Shown: one piece after another, positions 26,406-35,080 of the stretch | How positions within the stretch are numbered: position 1 is the stretch's first letter | How the letters are laid out: each line of letters starts with the position of its first letter | DNA from: an uncultured Prevotella sp. | GTDB taxonomy: Bacteria; Bacteroidota; Bacteroidia; Bacteroidales; Bacteroidaceae | Assembly: GCA_944319795.1 (NCBI GenBank) | Contig: CALUFA010000002.1 | Location: forward strand, 62,001 to 126,000 | DNA: 64,000 nt | Reading direction: 5' to 3' | Made by a program: the position numbers and the translations under genes | Notes under the pieces: generated by a model | Databases searched by the model: none | The model's input: only the letters and a program-made list of their open reading frames with translations | Told to the model about the DNA's origin: nothing

Positions 26406-26951
26406 CTACTTCCAAAGTCCTAAATACCTGAACCTGAAGTTCTTTCCCTTGGCTGAGGGGAACTGGCTGCGGCTGTCAACGCGCCCACGCAAATGCTCCA
26501 CCATGCGGTTGTAGCAATCAAGACCCGACATCGCCTTGCAATTAACAACGAAATGGGTGTCGCGGTACTCATGCTTACCCGTTACCGGAACAAGTACTAC
26601 GCGCTTGAAATCTAGCGTGCCTTCATACCAACCCGGACGCTCTTCCGTAAGGCGCGCCAAAGCAGGCGACACCTCGTCGCGCTGGTCGCCAGACTGAATA
26701 TTGGAACGCAACGCCTTCTTCTGCTTGAAGTCAAGCATAGTAGCCGCCTCGGTCTTTATTATGATGAAATAAACCCTTGGACGTATCTTGTAACGCTTAG
26801 GATAATAAACGCTGCTTGCAACATAATCCCTGATGTCACGCTCTAAATCGGGATTCATCCCTATTTCGTCGATAGAATCCAAAAAAGCAATAGCATCGTC
26901 GACATTAGTGACTAATGTCTCTCTATCAAAATAACGTAAGTACAGATTCAT
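26406..26951 (-). CDS. conserved Bacteroidales hypothetical protein
   Basis: 181 residues from ATG 26951 (MNLYLRYFDRETLVTN). I recognise it as a protein of unknown function conserved in Bacteroidales, with RDIRDYVASSVYYPKRYKIRPR and a C-terminus FPSAKGKNFRFRYLGLW. No known catalytic motif, membrane segment or signal peptide is visible. The frame is open upstream into the tRNA-Gly gene, but that is not coding. It follows four tRNA genes and precedes ssb, all on the minus strand. Confidence 0.8.
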   Translation of the reverse strand: MNLYLRYFDRETLVTNVDDAIAFLDSIDEIGMNPDLERDIRDYVASSVYYPKRYKIRPRVYFIIIKTEAATMLDFKQKKALRSNIQSGDQRDEVSPALARLTEERPGWYEGTLDFKRVVLVPVTGKHEYRDTHFVVNCKAMSGLDCYNRMVEHLRGRVDSRSQFPSAKGKNFRFRYLGLWK

Positions 26952-26975
26952 GATTGTATTTTTCTTTTGAAGACG

Positions 26976-27048
26976 AGCGGCAAACGGGACTCGGACCCGC
27001 GACCTCGACCTTGGCAAGGTCGCGCTCTACCAACTGAGCTATTGCCGC
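26976..27048 (-). tRNA. tRNA-Gly(GCC), copy 2
   Basis: 73 nt. Acceptor GCGGCAA pairs with TTGCCGC; the anticodon loop is TTGCCAA (GCC) and the T-loop TTCGAGT. CCA is not encoded. Identical to the copy at 27318-27390; last of four tRNA genes. Confidence 0.96.
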
Positions 27049-27075
27049 CTAAAACAATAAAAACATTATATGTTG

Positions 27076-27159
27076 TGAAGAGGAGGAGACTCGAACTCCC
27101 ACGAAACAATTTTCACTACCCCCTCAAAGTAGCGCGTCTACCAATTCCGCCACCTCTCC
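27076..27159 (-). tRNA. tRNA-Leu(GAG)
   Basis: 84 nt with a long variable arm, as expected for Leu. Acceptor GGAGAGG pairs with CCTCTTC (one G-U), and the anticodon loop TTGAGGG gives GAG. Confidence 0.94.
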
Positions 27160-27188
27160 AAACATAAAGTTCATTCTGAATAAACCTG

Positions 27189-27270
27189 TGCCCAGAACAG
27201 GACTCGAACCTGCACGTCGTGAAACACACGCACCTGAAACGTGCGCGTCTACCAATTCCGCCACCTGGGC
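27189..27270 (-). tRNA. tRNA-Leu(CAG)
   Basis: 82 nt with a long variable arm. Acceptor GCCCAGG pairs with TCTGGGC, and the anticodon loop TTCAGGT gives CAG. The discriminator is A. Confidence 0.94.
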
Positions 27271-27317
27271 TTGAATCAGGAGGAATTCCTCCAACACGCC
27301 ATTTATTCAGAATGTTG

Positions 27318-27390
27318 AGCGGCAAACGGGACTCGGACCCGCGACCTCGACCTTGGCAAGGTCGCGCTCTACCAACTGAGCTATTGCCGC
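27318..27390 (-). tRNA. tRNA-Gly(GCC), copy 1
   Basis: 73 nt, identical to 26976-27048, with anticodon GCC. It is the promoter-proximal gene of the tRNA run. Confidence 0.96.
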
Positions 27391-27428
27391 TTGTTCCTTT
27401 TCACAGGAGCATTTCTCTAAATGCGGTG

Positions 27429-27436
27429 CAAAGATA
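27429..27436 (-). promoter_or_regulatory. promoter -7 box of the tRNA operon
   Basis: The minus strand reads TATCTTTG, 38 nt upstream of the first tRNA-Gly. It probably drives Gly-Leu-Leu-Gly and perhaps the hypothetical gene and ssb. Confidence 0.7.
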
Positions 27437-27500
27437 CGGCTTTTTCTGAAACCTGCAAAACTTTTTCCTGTTTTTTTTTCATTTTCGCCTAAAATTTCTT

Positions 27501-28673
27501 TCAATCCATGCGATTCCGGTAATCTTCATAGCCAAAAATGCGCAACATTTCGAGCGTGCCGTCCTCATGCGCAAGCGCTATCGACGGATGGGTAATTCCG
27601 TTAAACATGTTGGTTTTTACGGTTGTATAATGCAACATGTCCTCAAAAATAACGTTGTCGCCGACTTTCAATCCATGAGAGAAACGCCAATATCCCATAA
27701 AATCGCCTGAGAGGCAGCTGTTGCCGCCAAGGCGGTAGACGCAGTCCTCGTTGGCAACGGCATCGTCGGCTCCTTCCAACGTTTCAGCGCCGCGCACCGC
27801 CGGCCAATAAGGCATCTCAAGGCAATCTGGCATGTGACACGTAAAACTGACGTTGAGTATGGCCGTCTTTATGCCGTGGTCTTCCACGATGTCCACCACT
27901 TGCGATACGAGCGGCCCGGTCTGCCAGCCGAACGCGCTGCCAGGCTCGAGTATTATATTAAGGTGTGGATACGCCTTGCGGAAATCCTTGAGCGTCTTTA
28001 CGAGCAAAGGTATGTCGTAATCCTTACGTGTCATTAGGTGTCCTCCGCCGAAGTTGACCCACCTCAGCTGGTCGAACCAGCGCGAAAACTTGTCCGTTAT
28101 GTGCACCAAAGTCCGCGCGAATACGTCCGCACCGCTCTCGCAATGGCAATGGCAGTGGAAGCCTTCGATGCCGTCGGGCAGGCGTTCGGGCAACTTGTCG
28201 GCAGTAACGCCGAAGCGCGTGCCGGGCGCACACGGGTTGTAAAGCGCCGTACCGACCTCGGAATACTCGGGATTAACGCGCAGGCCGAAACTTAAAGAGC
28301 CGTTAGCCGATTTCGCGCGGTCGTGCAAACGGGCATATTGCGAAAGCGAATTGAACGTAAGATGACTTGAGCAGGCGGCTATTTCGTCTATCTCGTAGTC
28401 GGTGTAGGCCGGCGAAAATGTGTGCGCCTTGCTGCCGAACTCGTTGCAAGCCAGCTTTGCCTCGTACAGCGAGCTTGCGGTTGTTGCGCCGATGTATTCC
28501 CTGAATATGGGGAACGTCTTCCATAACGCGTATGCCTTGAACGCCAAGATTATCTCTACGCCGGCTTCGTCGGCCACTCTTCTTATCAGCTCCAAGTTGC
28601 GGCGCAGCCGCTTTTCCTCAAGCACGTAGCATGGAGCGTGAAGCTCCTCGAATGTATCTAAATTGACTTTCAT
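27501..28673 (-). CDS. nspC: carboxynorspermidine decarboxylase
   Basis: 390 residues of the fold-type III PLP decarboxylases. The PLP lysine is in AFKAYALWK (~residue 46); HCHCHCESGAD holds the PLP/active-site His region, GGGHLMT binds phosphate, EPGSAF contacts PLP and CVYRLGGNSCLSGD carries the active-site Cys-Leu-Ser-Gly. It makes spermidine (or norspermidine) from the carboxylated precursor in the alternative pathway used by gut Bacteroidetes. The partner carboxy(nor)spermidine dehydrogenase is not in the window. Confidence 0.94.
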   Translation of the reverse strand: MKVNLDTFEELHAPCYVLEEKRLRRNLELIRRVADEAGVEIILAFKAYALWKTFPIFREYIGATTASSLYEAKLACNEFGSKAHTFSPAYTDYEIDEIAACSSHLTFNSLSQYARLHDRAKSANGSLSFGLRVNPEYSEVGTALYNPCAPGTRFGVTADKLPERLPDGIEGFHCHCHCESGADVFARTLVHITDKFSRWFDQLRWVNFGGGHLMTRKDYDIPLLVKTLKDFRKAYPHLNIILEPGSAFGWQTGPLVSQVVDIVEDHGIKTAILNVSFTCHMPDCLEMPYWPAVRGAETLEGADDAVANEDCVYRLGGNSCLSGDFMGYWRFSHGLKVGDNVIFEDMLHYTTVKTNMFNGITHPSIALAHEDGTLEMLRIFGYEDYRNRMD

Positions 28674-28700
28674 CGTCGTTACATGATGTTATTACGCTTG

Positions 28701-28708
28701 CAAACTTA
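28701..28708 (-). promoter_or_regulatory. promoter -7 box for nspC
   Basis: The minus strand reads TAAGTTTG, 27 nt upstream of the nspC start codon. Confidence 0.6.
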
Positions 28709-28768
28709 CGCATTTTTTCGCATAATGACAAATTGCGACGGCCATATTCAGAACAAGCCGCAAACAAA

Positions 28769-28798
28769 AGCCGGCCGGAACGTCTGTCCCGGCCGGCT
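28769..28798 (-). terminator. terminator after the phosphohexomutase gene
   Basis: AGCCGGCCGG and CCGGCCGGCT form a 10-bp perfect GC stem over a 10-nt loop, 25 bp past the stop; minus-strand TTTTGTTTG follows. Confidence 0.85.
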
Positions 28799-28823
28799 AA
28801 GCATTATAATCTTACGAAGCTGA

Positions 28824-30572
28824 TCAACCTAAGTTGAGCGACTTCTTTATTGCCTCTATCTTGTCCTCGGCAGCCTTTGTGCAGCGCTCGTAGCATCCGG
28901 CGCACTTCATCGTGTCCTTAACCTCGATGTAGAACTTAATCTTAGGCTCGGTGCCCGACGGGCGGACGCTTATCTTCGTCTCGTCGTCGCAGAACCACTG
29001 GAGCACGTTGCTCGTGGTAGGCATGTCTATCTTGGCAACATTGCCCTCGGCGTCGCGCTGCTCGAGCGTGTTGTAGTCCTTCCACAGCACAACCTTGCTG
29101 CCGCCGAGTTCCTTCGGCGGATTGTTCCTGAAGTCGGTCATCATCTGCTTTATCTCGTCGGCTCCGGTCTTGCCCGGCTTAACGACGTTTACGGTAAACT
29201 CCTTAGAGAAGCCGTATTCAAGATAGATGTCCATTACCAAGTCGTAGAGCGTCTTGCCCTGGTCCTTAGCCCATGCGCAAATCTCGGCGAGCAGGCAGCA
29301 TGCCGAAACGGCGTCCTTATCGCGCACGAAGTCCTCTGCCAAGAAGCCGTAGCTCTCCTCGCCGCCGCCTATGTACTGCTGCTTTCCTTCCGAAAGGGCA
29401 ATCTCGCGCGCAATCCACTTGAAGCCGGTGTAGCAGTCGCGCATCTCGATGTGCTGCTTCTCGGCCACCTTGCGGATAACCTCGGTGGTAACGATGGTCT
29501 TCACGATGAAATCGGTCGGCTTCATCAGGCCCATTGCCTGGCGGTTCCTTATTATATAATAGAGGAATATCAGGCAAGTCTGGTTGCCGTTGATGAGTAT
29601 CCACTCGCCCTTGTCGTTCTTGCAGGCCATGCCCACGCGGTCGGCGTCGGGGTCGCTGGCCATTACGATGTCGGCGTCAAGGGCCTTAGCGTCGCGCAGC
29701 GCGAGCGAGAGGGCCTCGCCGTTCTCGGGGTTCGGGCTTACAACCGTGGGGAAGTCGCCGCTCTTAACCATCTGCTCCTCAACGCAGTGTACGTTCTCAA
29801 ATCCCCAGAGCTTCAGCGAGCGCGGAATGAGCATCATGCCCGTGCCGTGCAGCGGAGTGTAGACTATCTTCAGATCCTTTTGGCGCTTGATGACTTCCGG
29901 GTCGATTGATATTCCGTGGATGAGGTCGAGGTAAACCTTGTCGATTTCCTCGCCGATAATCTCGATCAAGTCCTTGTTGCCGTTGAACTTAACGTCCTCG
30001 ACCTTGACCTTGTTCACCTCGTCGATGATACCCGTGTCGTGCGGGGCAAGCACCTGTGCGCCGTCCTCCCAGTAAGCCTTGTATCCGTTGTACTCCTTCG
30101 GGTTGTGGCTCGCCGTGATGTTCACACCGCTCTGGCAGCCCAAATGGCGTATTGCGAACGAGCACTCGGGCGTGGGGCGCATGTCGTCGAACAAATAAAC
30201 CTTGATGCCATTGGCCGAGAATATGTCGGCAACGGTCTCGGCGAACAGCCGGCTGTTGTTGCGGCAGTCGTGGCACACTACGACGGAAATCTGCTCGCGG
30301 TCGGCGAAATTCTTCTTCAAGTAGTTTGCGAAGCCCTGTGTGGCCATACCTACGGTATAGATGTTCATACGGTTGCTGCCTGCGCCCATAATGCCGCGGA
30401 GACCGCCCGTGCCGAACTCCAAGTTCTTATAGAAGCTCTCTATCAAGTCGGTCTTGTCTTCCTTGTCAAGCATTTCCCTTACGGCTTTCTGGGTGTCTGC
30501 GTCAAAAACCGGTGTGAGCCACTGCTTGGCTTTGGCCTCACACAAAGCAATCAATTCTGAGTTATTCTCCAT
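28824..30572 (-). CDS. phospho-sugar mutase (phosphoglucomutase/phosphomannomutase family)
   Basis: 582 residues, the long PgcA/PGM2-like form. The phosphoserine loop is ITASHNPKEYNGYKAYW (~residue 147), the Mg loop DPDADRVG (~300), the sugar-binding loop GGGEESYG (~400), and the C-terminal phosphate-binding loop SVRPSGTEPKIKFY (~540). It interconverts hexose 1- and 6-phosphates, feeding glycogen and envelope sugar-nucleotide synthesis. Monocistronic, with a clear promoter and terminator. Confidence 0.94.
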   Translation of the reverse strand: MENNSELIALCEAKAKQWLTPVFDADTQKAVREMLDKEDKTDLIESFYKNLEFGTGGLRGIMGAGSNRMNIYTVGMATQGFANYLKKNFADREQISVVVCHDCRNNSRLFAETVADIFSANGIKVYLFDDMRPTPECSFAIRHLGCQSGVNITASHNPKEYNGYKAYWEDGAQVLAPHDTGIIDEVNKVKVEDVKFNGNKDLIEIIGEEIDKVYLDLIHGISIDPEVIKRQKDLKIVYTPLHGTGMMLIPRSLKLWGFENVHCVEEQMVKSGDFPTVVSPNPENGEALSLALRDAKALDADIVMASDPDADRVGMACKNDKGEWILINGNQTCLIFLYYIIRNRQAMGLMKPTDFIVKTIVTTEVIRKVAEKQHIEMRDCYTGFKWIAREIALSEGKQQYIGGGEESYGFLAEDFVRDKDAVSACCLLAEICAWAKDQGKTLYDLVMDIYLEYGFSKEFTVNVVKPGKTGADEIKQMMTDFRNNPPKELGGSKVVLWKDYNTLEQRDAEGNVAKIDMPTTSNVLQWFCDDETKISVRPSGTEPKIKFYIEVKDTMKCAGCYERCTKAAEDKIEAIKKSLNLG

Positions 30573-30671
30573 ACTATTATTTAAATATTGATGATTTTGT
30601 GTTACAAGGGATTATGCCGTGTTACACGGAACATGCATGCCGCAACGTTCCGCCAACGGCTTATCTTGCTA

Positions 30672-30679
30672 CAAAGATA
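30672..30679 (-). promoter_or_regulatory. promoter -7 box for the phosphohexomutase
   Basis: The minus strand reads TATCTTTG; leader of ~95 nt. Confidence 0.65.
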
Positions 30680-30811
30680 ACAAATAAAATTAAAACAATA
30701 AGCATGGATGTAATATTTTTTACTTTTTTCATTGATTTTTCATGACAATTTCACTCCTTATGCATTGTCGCGCAATACGCTGTACGGCAAGTCTGAAATC
30801 GGCCCGTCTTG

Positions 30812-30898
30812 CAAAAGGCGTCATTCCGCAATGCAAGAGGCCACCTTTTACAGCCTAAGAGACCGCCTTTTGCGGCATAAAAGACCGCCTTTTATAAC
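30812..30898. repeat. AAAGG..CCTTT palindromic-module cluster
   Basis: Four modules run in series: GCAAAAGGCGTCATTCCGC, GCAAGAGGCCACCTTTTAC, CTAAGAGACCGCCTTTTGC and ATAAAAGACCGCCTTTTAT. They lie between divergent promoters, so here the class is not acting as a terminator of a convergent pair. Confidence 0.65.
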
Positions 30899-30953
30899 AC
30901 ATTGATAATCAACTCGATACGCAATAGTTGATAATAAGCCTTACAAATAACAA

Positions 30954-31004
30954 TTCGTTTAGCCCGATTTTATTTTCAGCTTCGCCCGATTTGCGTTATC
31001 TTTG
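30954..31004 (+). promoter_or_regulatory. extended promoter module upstream of the GSCFA gene
   Basis: TTCGTTTAGCCCGATTTTATTTT, then CGCCCGATTTGCG and the -7 box TATCTTTG (30997-31004). It matches the core of the 88-bp unit at 8.3 and 51.5 kb as a single copy. Confidence 0.75.
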
Positions 31005-31018
31005 CACGCATGACAAAG

Positions 31019-31822
31019 ATGCAATTCATGACAAAGGTGGCGATAGACGAACCCGACTTCATGATCGGGCCGTGCGAAGAAATGCTGTTCGTAGGCTCGT
31101 GCTTCGCCGACAACATCGGGCGGAGGTTCAAGGAAGAGAAGTTCCGCGCCACGGTGAACCCATACGGCGTGATGTACAACCCGGCAAGCATACTGCACAC
31201 GGTCGAACGGTGCGCCGCCGCGCCGCGCGTGGCGCTGTTCACGCTCGGCACCAACCACGTCTACATACTAAACGAAACGGGCGAGATAGTAGACAACTGC
31301 GCCAAACGCCCCCAACGGCTCTTTACGGAAAGGGAGCTGACTATCGACGAGTGCGCCGACTACCTCGGCCGGGCCGTCGACGTACTTGTAGGCCGCCGCA
31401 GCGACGTAAAGGTAGTCGTAACCGTAAGCCCCATACGCTACGCCAAATACGGATACCACGGCAGCCAGCTGTCAAAAGCCATGCTGCTCATCGCCGCCGA
31501 TAAGTTGGTGAAGGAACGGCCCGGCACGGTAAGCTACTTCCCTGCTTACGAGATAGTCAACGACGAGCTGCGCGACTACCGCTTCTACTCCCCCGACATG
31601 CTCCATCCCTCGACACAGGCCGTTGAATACATCTGGGAAGTATTCTCCGAAGCCTACTTCTCGCCCGAGGCGAAACGCTTCATCGAAGAATGGCGGCCGC
31701 TAAAAGAAGCCTTGGGGCACAAACCGTTCCACCCCGAGTCGGCGGAATATAAGGAATTTATGAATAAAACAATGTTAAAAGTTAAGGCGCTTTCGGAAAA
31801 ATATCCGAACTTTGCGTTTTAA
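31019..31822 (+). CDS. GSCFA domain-containing protein
   Basis: 267 residues from the second in-frame Met (MQFMTKVAIDEPDF); the first at 31010 is only 6 nt from the promoter box and the third is at 31028, so the start is not certain. LFVGSCFADNIGRRF is the motif that names the family, and YGVMYNPASIL, TVSPIRYAKYG and DMLHPSTQAVEYIWEVF are typical of this SGNH-hydrolase-related family (DMLHPS carries the likely Asp-His). Function is not established; cytoplasmic. The following murF-alr is 125 bp away across a repeat tract. Confidence 0.88.
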   Translation: MQFMTKVAIDEPDFMIGPCEEMLFVGSCFADNIGRRFKEEKFRATVNPYGVMYNPASILHTVERCAAAPRVALFTLGTNHVYILNETGEIVDNCAKRPQRLFTERELTIDECADYLGRAVDVLVGRRSDVKVVVTVSPIRYAKYGYHGSQLSKAMLLIAADKLVKERPGTVSYFPAYEIVNDELRDYRFYSPDMLHPSTQAVEYIWEVFSEAYFSPEAKRFIEEWRPLKEALGHKPFHPESAEYKEFMNKTMLKVKALSEKYPNFAF

Positions 31823-31937
31823 AAGCAAACAAGTGACAAGCAAACAAGTGACAAGTGACAAGTGACAAGCAGACAAGTTATCAGCAACAAGACAAATCTC
31901 CTGGTCTGCTTGTCTGCTGGTCAACTCGTCTGCTAAA
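31823..31937. repeat. degenerate GACAAGTG / GTCTGCTTG repeat tract, copy 2
   Basis: Variants of CAAACAAGTGA and CAAGCAGACAAG run first in one orientation and then in the other (GTCTGCTTGTCTGCTGGTC). The tract is therefore self-complementary, and part of it matches the reverse complement of 11462-11571. Confidence 0.7.
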
Positions 31938-31947
31938 AATAAAATAT

Positions 31948-34425
31948 ATGCTTTACACCATAGAAAAAGTAACGACCCTCATAGGCGCGCGCCGATACGG
32001 ACACGCCGAGGGCGGCATACGCTGGCTTCTAACCGACAGCCGCAGCGTGTGCTTTCCTGAAGAAACATTGTTTTTCGCGATACGCTCAGAGCGCAACGAC
32101 GGCCACCGCTACATAGCCGACCTATACCGCCGCGGCGTGAGGAACTTCGTAGTCTGTCAAGTGCCCGAAGAGCATGCAACGGCATACGCCGACGCAAACT
32201 TCCTGAAAGTGCCAAACACGGTGGAAGCACTGCAGCGCCTCGCCGAGCGCCACCGCGACGAGTTCGACATACCCGTAGTTGGCATCACCGGAAGCAACGG
32301 CAAGACCGTAGTCAAGGAATGGCTCTACCAGCTGCTGTCGCCTACGATGATAGTTACACGCAGCCCGCGCAGCTACAATTCGCAGACTGGCGTGCCCCTG
32401 TCCGTATGGCTTTTAGACGAGCACACACAGGTAGGCGTATTCGAAGCCGGCATAAGCCGAAAAGGCGAAATGCAGGCCCTTCGCGACATCATACAGCCCA
32501 CTATCGGCGTGCTGACGAACATCGGCGCCGCCCATCAGGAAAACTTCGCATCTATGGAAGAAAAATGCATGGAGAAGCTAAGGCTGTTCCACGACGCCGA
32601 AGCCATTGTCTACCCTCTCGACGACGCCACCGTAAGCCGTTGCATCGAAGCCGCCGGATGTAAGGGCGAGCGCATAGCATGGTCGGCAAAAGACGAACAC
32701 GCCAAGATGTACGTTAAAGGAATAAGGAAAGACGCAACACGCACCACCGTAGACTACGCCTACGACGGCACGCCGGGCAGCTACACCCTACCCTTCATCG
32801 ACGACGCCTCGGTGGCCGACTCCGTAGCCTGCGCCGCCACAGCCCTGCGCCTCGGCCTCGCCCCCGAAGAGCTGGCACGCCGCACGGCCGCGCTCGAGCC
32901 CGTGGCCATGCGCCTCGAAGTGAAGCAAGGCCGGCGCGGATGCACGCTCATCAACGACTCGTACAACTCAGATGTAAACTCGCTCGACATCGCCCTCGAC
33001 TTCATGAGCCGCCGCCCCGACCACGCCGGCCGTAAGCGCACGCTGATACTGAGCGACATATACCAAAGCGGAAAAGACGGCGACGAGCTATATAAGGAAG
33101 TGGCCGGCATGGCCGCCAAGCGAGGCGTACAGAAGCTGATAGGCATCGGCCCGGAAATAAGCACCCACGCCGACGCCATGAACGGAATACCCGAACGCCA
33201 CTTTTATACAGGCTGCCGGGAGTTCGCCGCCAGTCCCGAGTTCGCCGCACTGCACGACGAGGTGATACTGCTAAAGGGCGCACGCCGCTTCAGTTTCGAC
33301 CGCCTGACAGAACTGCTCGAGCAGAAAGTGCACGAAACGATACTCGAGGTGAACCTCAACGCATTAGTGAAAAACCTCAACCATTACCGCTCGTACATGC
33401 GCCCCGAAACCAAGATAACATGCATGGTTAAGGCCGACGCCTACGGCGCAGGAGCAGTAGAGGTGGCAAAGACGCTGCAAGACCACCGCGTAGACTATCT
33501 CGCCGTGGCCGTGGCCGACGAGGGCGCCACGCTGCGCCGCAACGGCATAACGGCCAACATTATGATAATGAACCCCGAGACCACCGCCTTCAAGACCATG
33601 TTCGACTACGACCTCGAGCCCGAAGTATACAGCTTCCGCCTGCTCGACGCACTCGTTAAGGCCGCACGCCGCGAAGGCATCACCGGATACCCCGTGCACA
33701 TAAAGCTCGACACTGGCATGCACCGACTCGGATTCGACCCGCAAGCCGACATCGACGAGCTGGTAAGCCGCCTGAAGCGGCAAGACGCTGTGATGCCGCG
33801 CTCGGTGTTCTCACACTTCGTAGGCTCCGACAGCGACGACTTCGACGCATTCTCGGCGCGACAGTTCGCCCTCTTCAAAGCCGGCGCCGACAGGCTGCAG
33901 GCCGCCTTCTCCCACAAGATACTGCGCCACATGGACAATTCGGCCGGCATAGAGCACTTCCCCGAACGCCAGCTCGACATGTGCCGCCTCGGCCTCGGCC
34001 TCTACGGCATCGACAGCCGCGACAACTCCGTGATAAACAACGTGTGCACGCTTAAAACCACGATACTGCAAATTCACAACGTGCCAAAGGACGAAACCGT
34101 AGGCTACAGCCGCAAGGGCATACTGACACGCGACAGCCGAATAGCAGCCATACCGATAGGCTACGCCGACGGACTGAACCGACGCCTCGGCTGCGGCCGC
34201 TGCCACTGCCTCGTAAACGGCAGCGCGGCTCCATACGTAGGCAACATCTGCATGGACGTGGCAATGATAGACGTTACCGACATCGACTGCTCCGAGGGCG
34301 ACACCGTCGAGATATTCGGCGACAACCTGCCAGTAACAATACTATCCGACGCAATCGGGACGATACCATACGAGGTGCTGACCAGCATCAGCGGAAGAGT
34401 GAAACGGGTCTATTTCCAAGACTGA
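31948..34425 (+). CDS. murF-alr: bifunctional MurF ligase / alanine racemase fusion
   Basis: 825 residues. The N-terminal half (~1-450) is MurF: a UDP-MurNAc-tripeptide-binding region (LLTDSRSV), an ATP loop GITGSNGKTVVKEW (~111), GVFEAGIS and NDSYNSDVNS. The C-terminal half (~455-825) is alanine racemase: the PLP lysine in CMVKADAYGAGAVEV (~494), KLDTGMHRLGF, and the catalytic-Tyr region IPIGYADGLNRRLG with GNICMDVAMIDVT. One protein thus makes D-Ala and ligates D-Ala-D-Ala to the peptidoglycan precursor. This fusion is known in Bacteroidetes. Start ATG 31948; the longer frame runs through the repeat tract. Confidence 0.95.
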   Translation: MLYTIEKVTTLIGARRYGHAEGGIRWLLTDSRSVCFPEETLFFAIRSERNDGHRYIADLYRRGVRNFVVCQVPEEHATAYADANFLKVPNTVEALQRLAERHRDEFDIPVVGITGSNGKTVVKEWLYQLLSPTMIVTRSPRSYNSQTGVPLSVWLLDEHTQVGVFEAGISRKGEMQALRDIIQPTIGVLTNIGAAHQENFASMEEKCMEKLRLFHDAEAIVYPLDDATVSRCIEAAGCKGERIAWSAKDEHAKMYVKGIRKDATRTTVDYAYDGTPGSYTLPFIDDASVADSVACAATALRLGLAPEELARRTAALEPVAMRLEVKQGRRGCTLINDSYNSDVNSLDIALDFMSRRPDHAGRKRTLILSDIYQSGKDGDELYKEVAGMAAKRGVQKLIGIGPEISTHADAMNGIPERHFYTGCREFAASPEFAALHDEVILLKGARRFSFDRLTELLEQKVHETILEVNLNALVKNLNHYRSYMRPETKITCMVKADAYGAGAVEVAKTLQDHRVDYLAVAVADEGATLRRNGITANIMIMNPETTAFKTMFDYDLEPEVYSFRLLDALVKAARREGITGYPVHIKLDTGMHRLGFDPQADIDELVSRLKRQDAVMPRSVFSHFVGSDSDDFDAFSARQFALFKAGADRLQAAFSHKILRHMDNSAGIEHFPERQLDMCRLGLGLYGIDSRDNSVINNVCTLKTTILQIHNVPKDETVGYSRKGILTRDSRIAAIPIGYADGLNRRLGCGRCHCLVNGSAAPYVGNICMDVAMIDVTDIDCSEGDTVEIFGDNLPVTILSDAIGTIPYEVLTSISGRVKRVYFQD

Positions 34426-34493
34426 CGGAATAAATAGGCACGATGCCCCTCATCAGTCATCCGCCGGTTTCCGCCTCACAACATTGACAAACA

Positions 34494-34554
34494 ATAACAT
34501 TAAGGCTGACAGACGCTAAGAAATGCCACTGCGTCTGCCAGCCTTTAATGTTAT
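34494..34554. terminator. terminator after murF-alr
   Basis: ATAACATTAAGGCTG-ACAGACGC pairs with GCGTCTGCCAGCC-TTTAATGTTAT with small mismatches, 69 bp after the stop. Confidence 0.75.
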
Positions 34555-34597
34555 CAACACGCCTGTTCCGTATAAGAAATTTTACGTATGTTTGTTG

Positions 34598-34801
34598 TCA
34601 CAATGTCACATCAAGCGCTATTCCATTGATAATTAACTGCTTACGGCGTGACATTGAAAGCGGTCGACATTCACCAATCGTCACCACACCGGTTGACGGC
34701 AAGTTGACAAACGACGTGAATGTGGTGACAACGCATCCGCATTAATGTCACACGTTAAACAACTGACGTTAAGCGTTTTACGGCCGCAAGTGACATTGTG
34801 A
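34598..34801. repeat. ~204-bp imperfect palindrome
   Basis: TCACAATGTCAC (34598-34609) is the exact complement of GTGACATTGTGA (34790-34801). Inside, GTGACATT/AATGTCAC and GACATTCACC/GTGAATGT pairs are nested in register, giving a long imperfect hairpin. The following 35 bp-stretches hold another stem, ACTGCGTTTTGCCGT with ACGGCAAAACGCAGT, at ~34946-34994. No ORF supported in 34426-35080. Confidence 0.6.
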
Positions 34802-35080
34802 AGGTAATTTTACCGACAAACAAACAACCGTAACATATCTTGCGGCTGACGGCGTATCCGCCAGTCGGCCGCCAACAAACTGACATTCAACCATATACGC
34901 AACATCACGAAACGCTGGCGGAGATTATATCCGAAAAACATCCGCACTGCGTTTTGCCGTGAACCATCGTGTAAAAGACGGCAAAACGCAGTGTGAAAGG
35001 TTACGTTTCATAATGCAAAAACGCCACTTATTTCCAACGTATGACGAAACGATTATATGAATATCCGTTTACGTCCGTAC

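Noticed and set aside
29451..30560. Long open frames antisense to the phosphohexomutase gene
   Set aside because: They mirror the codon pattern of the clearly identified sense gene and show no motif of their own.
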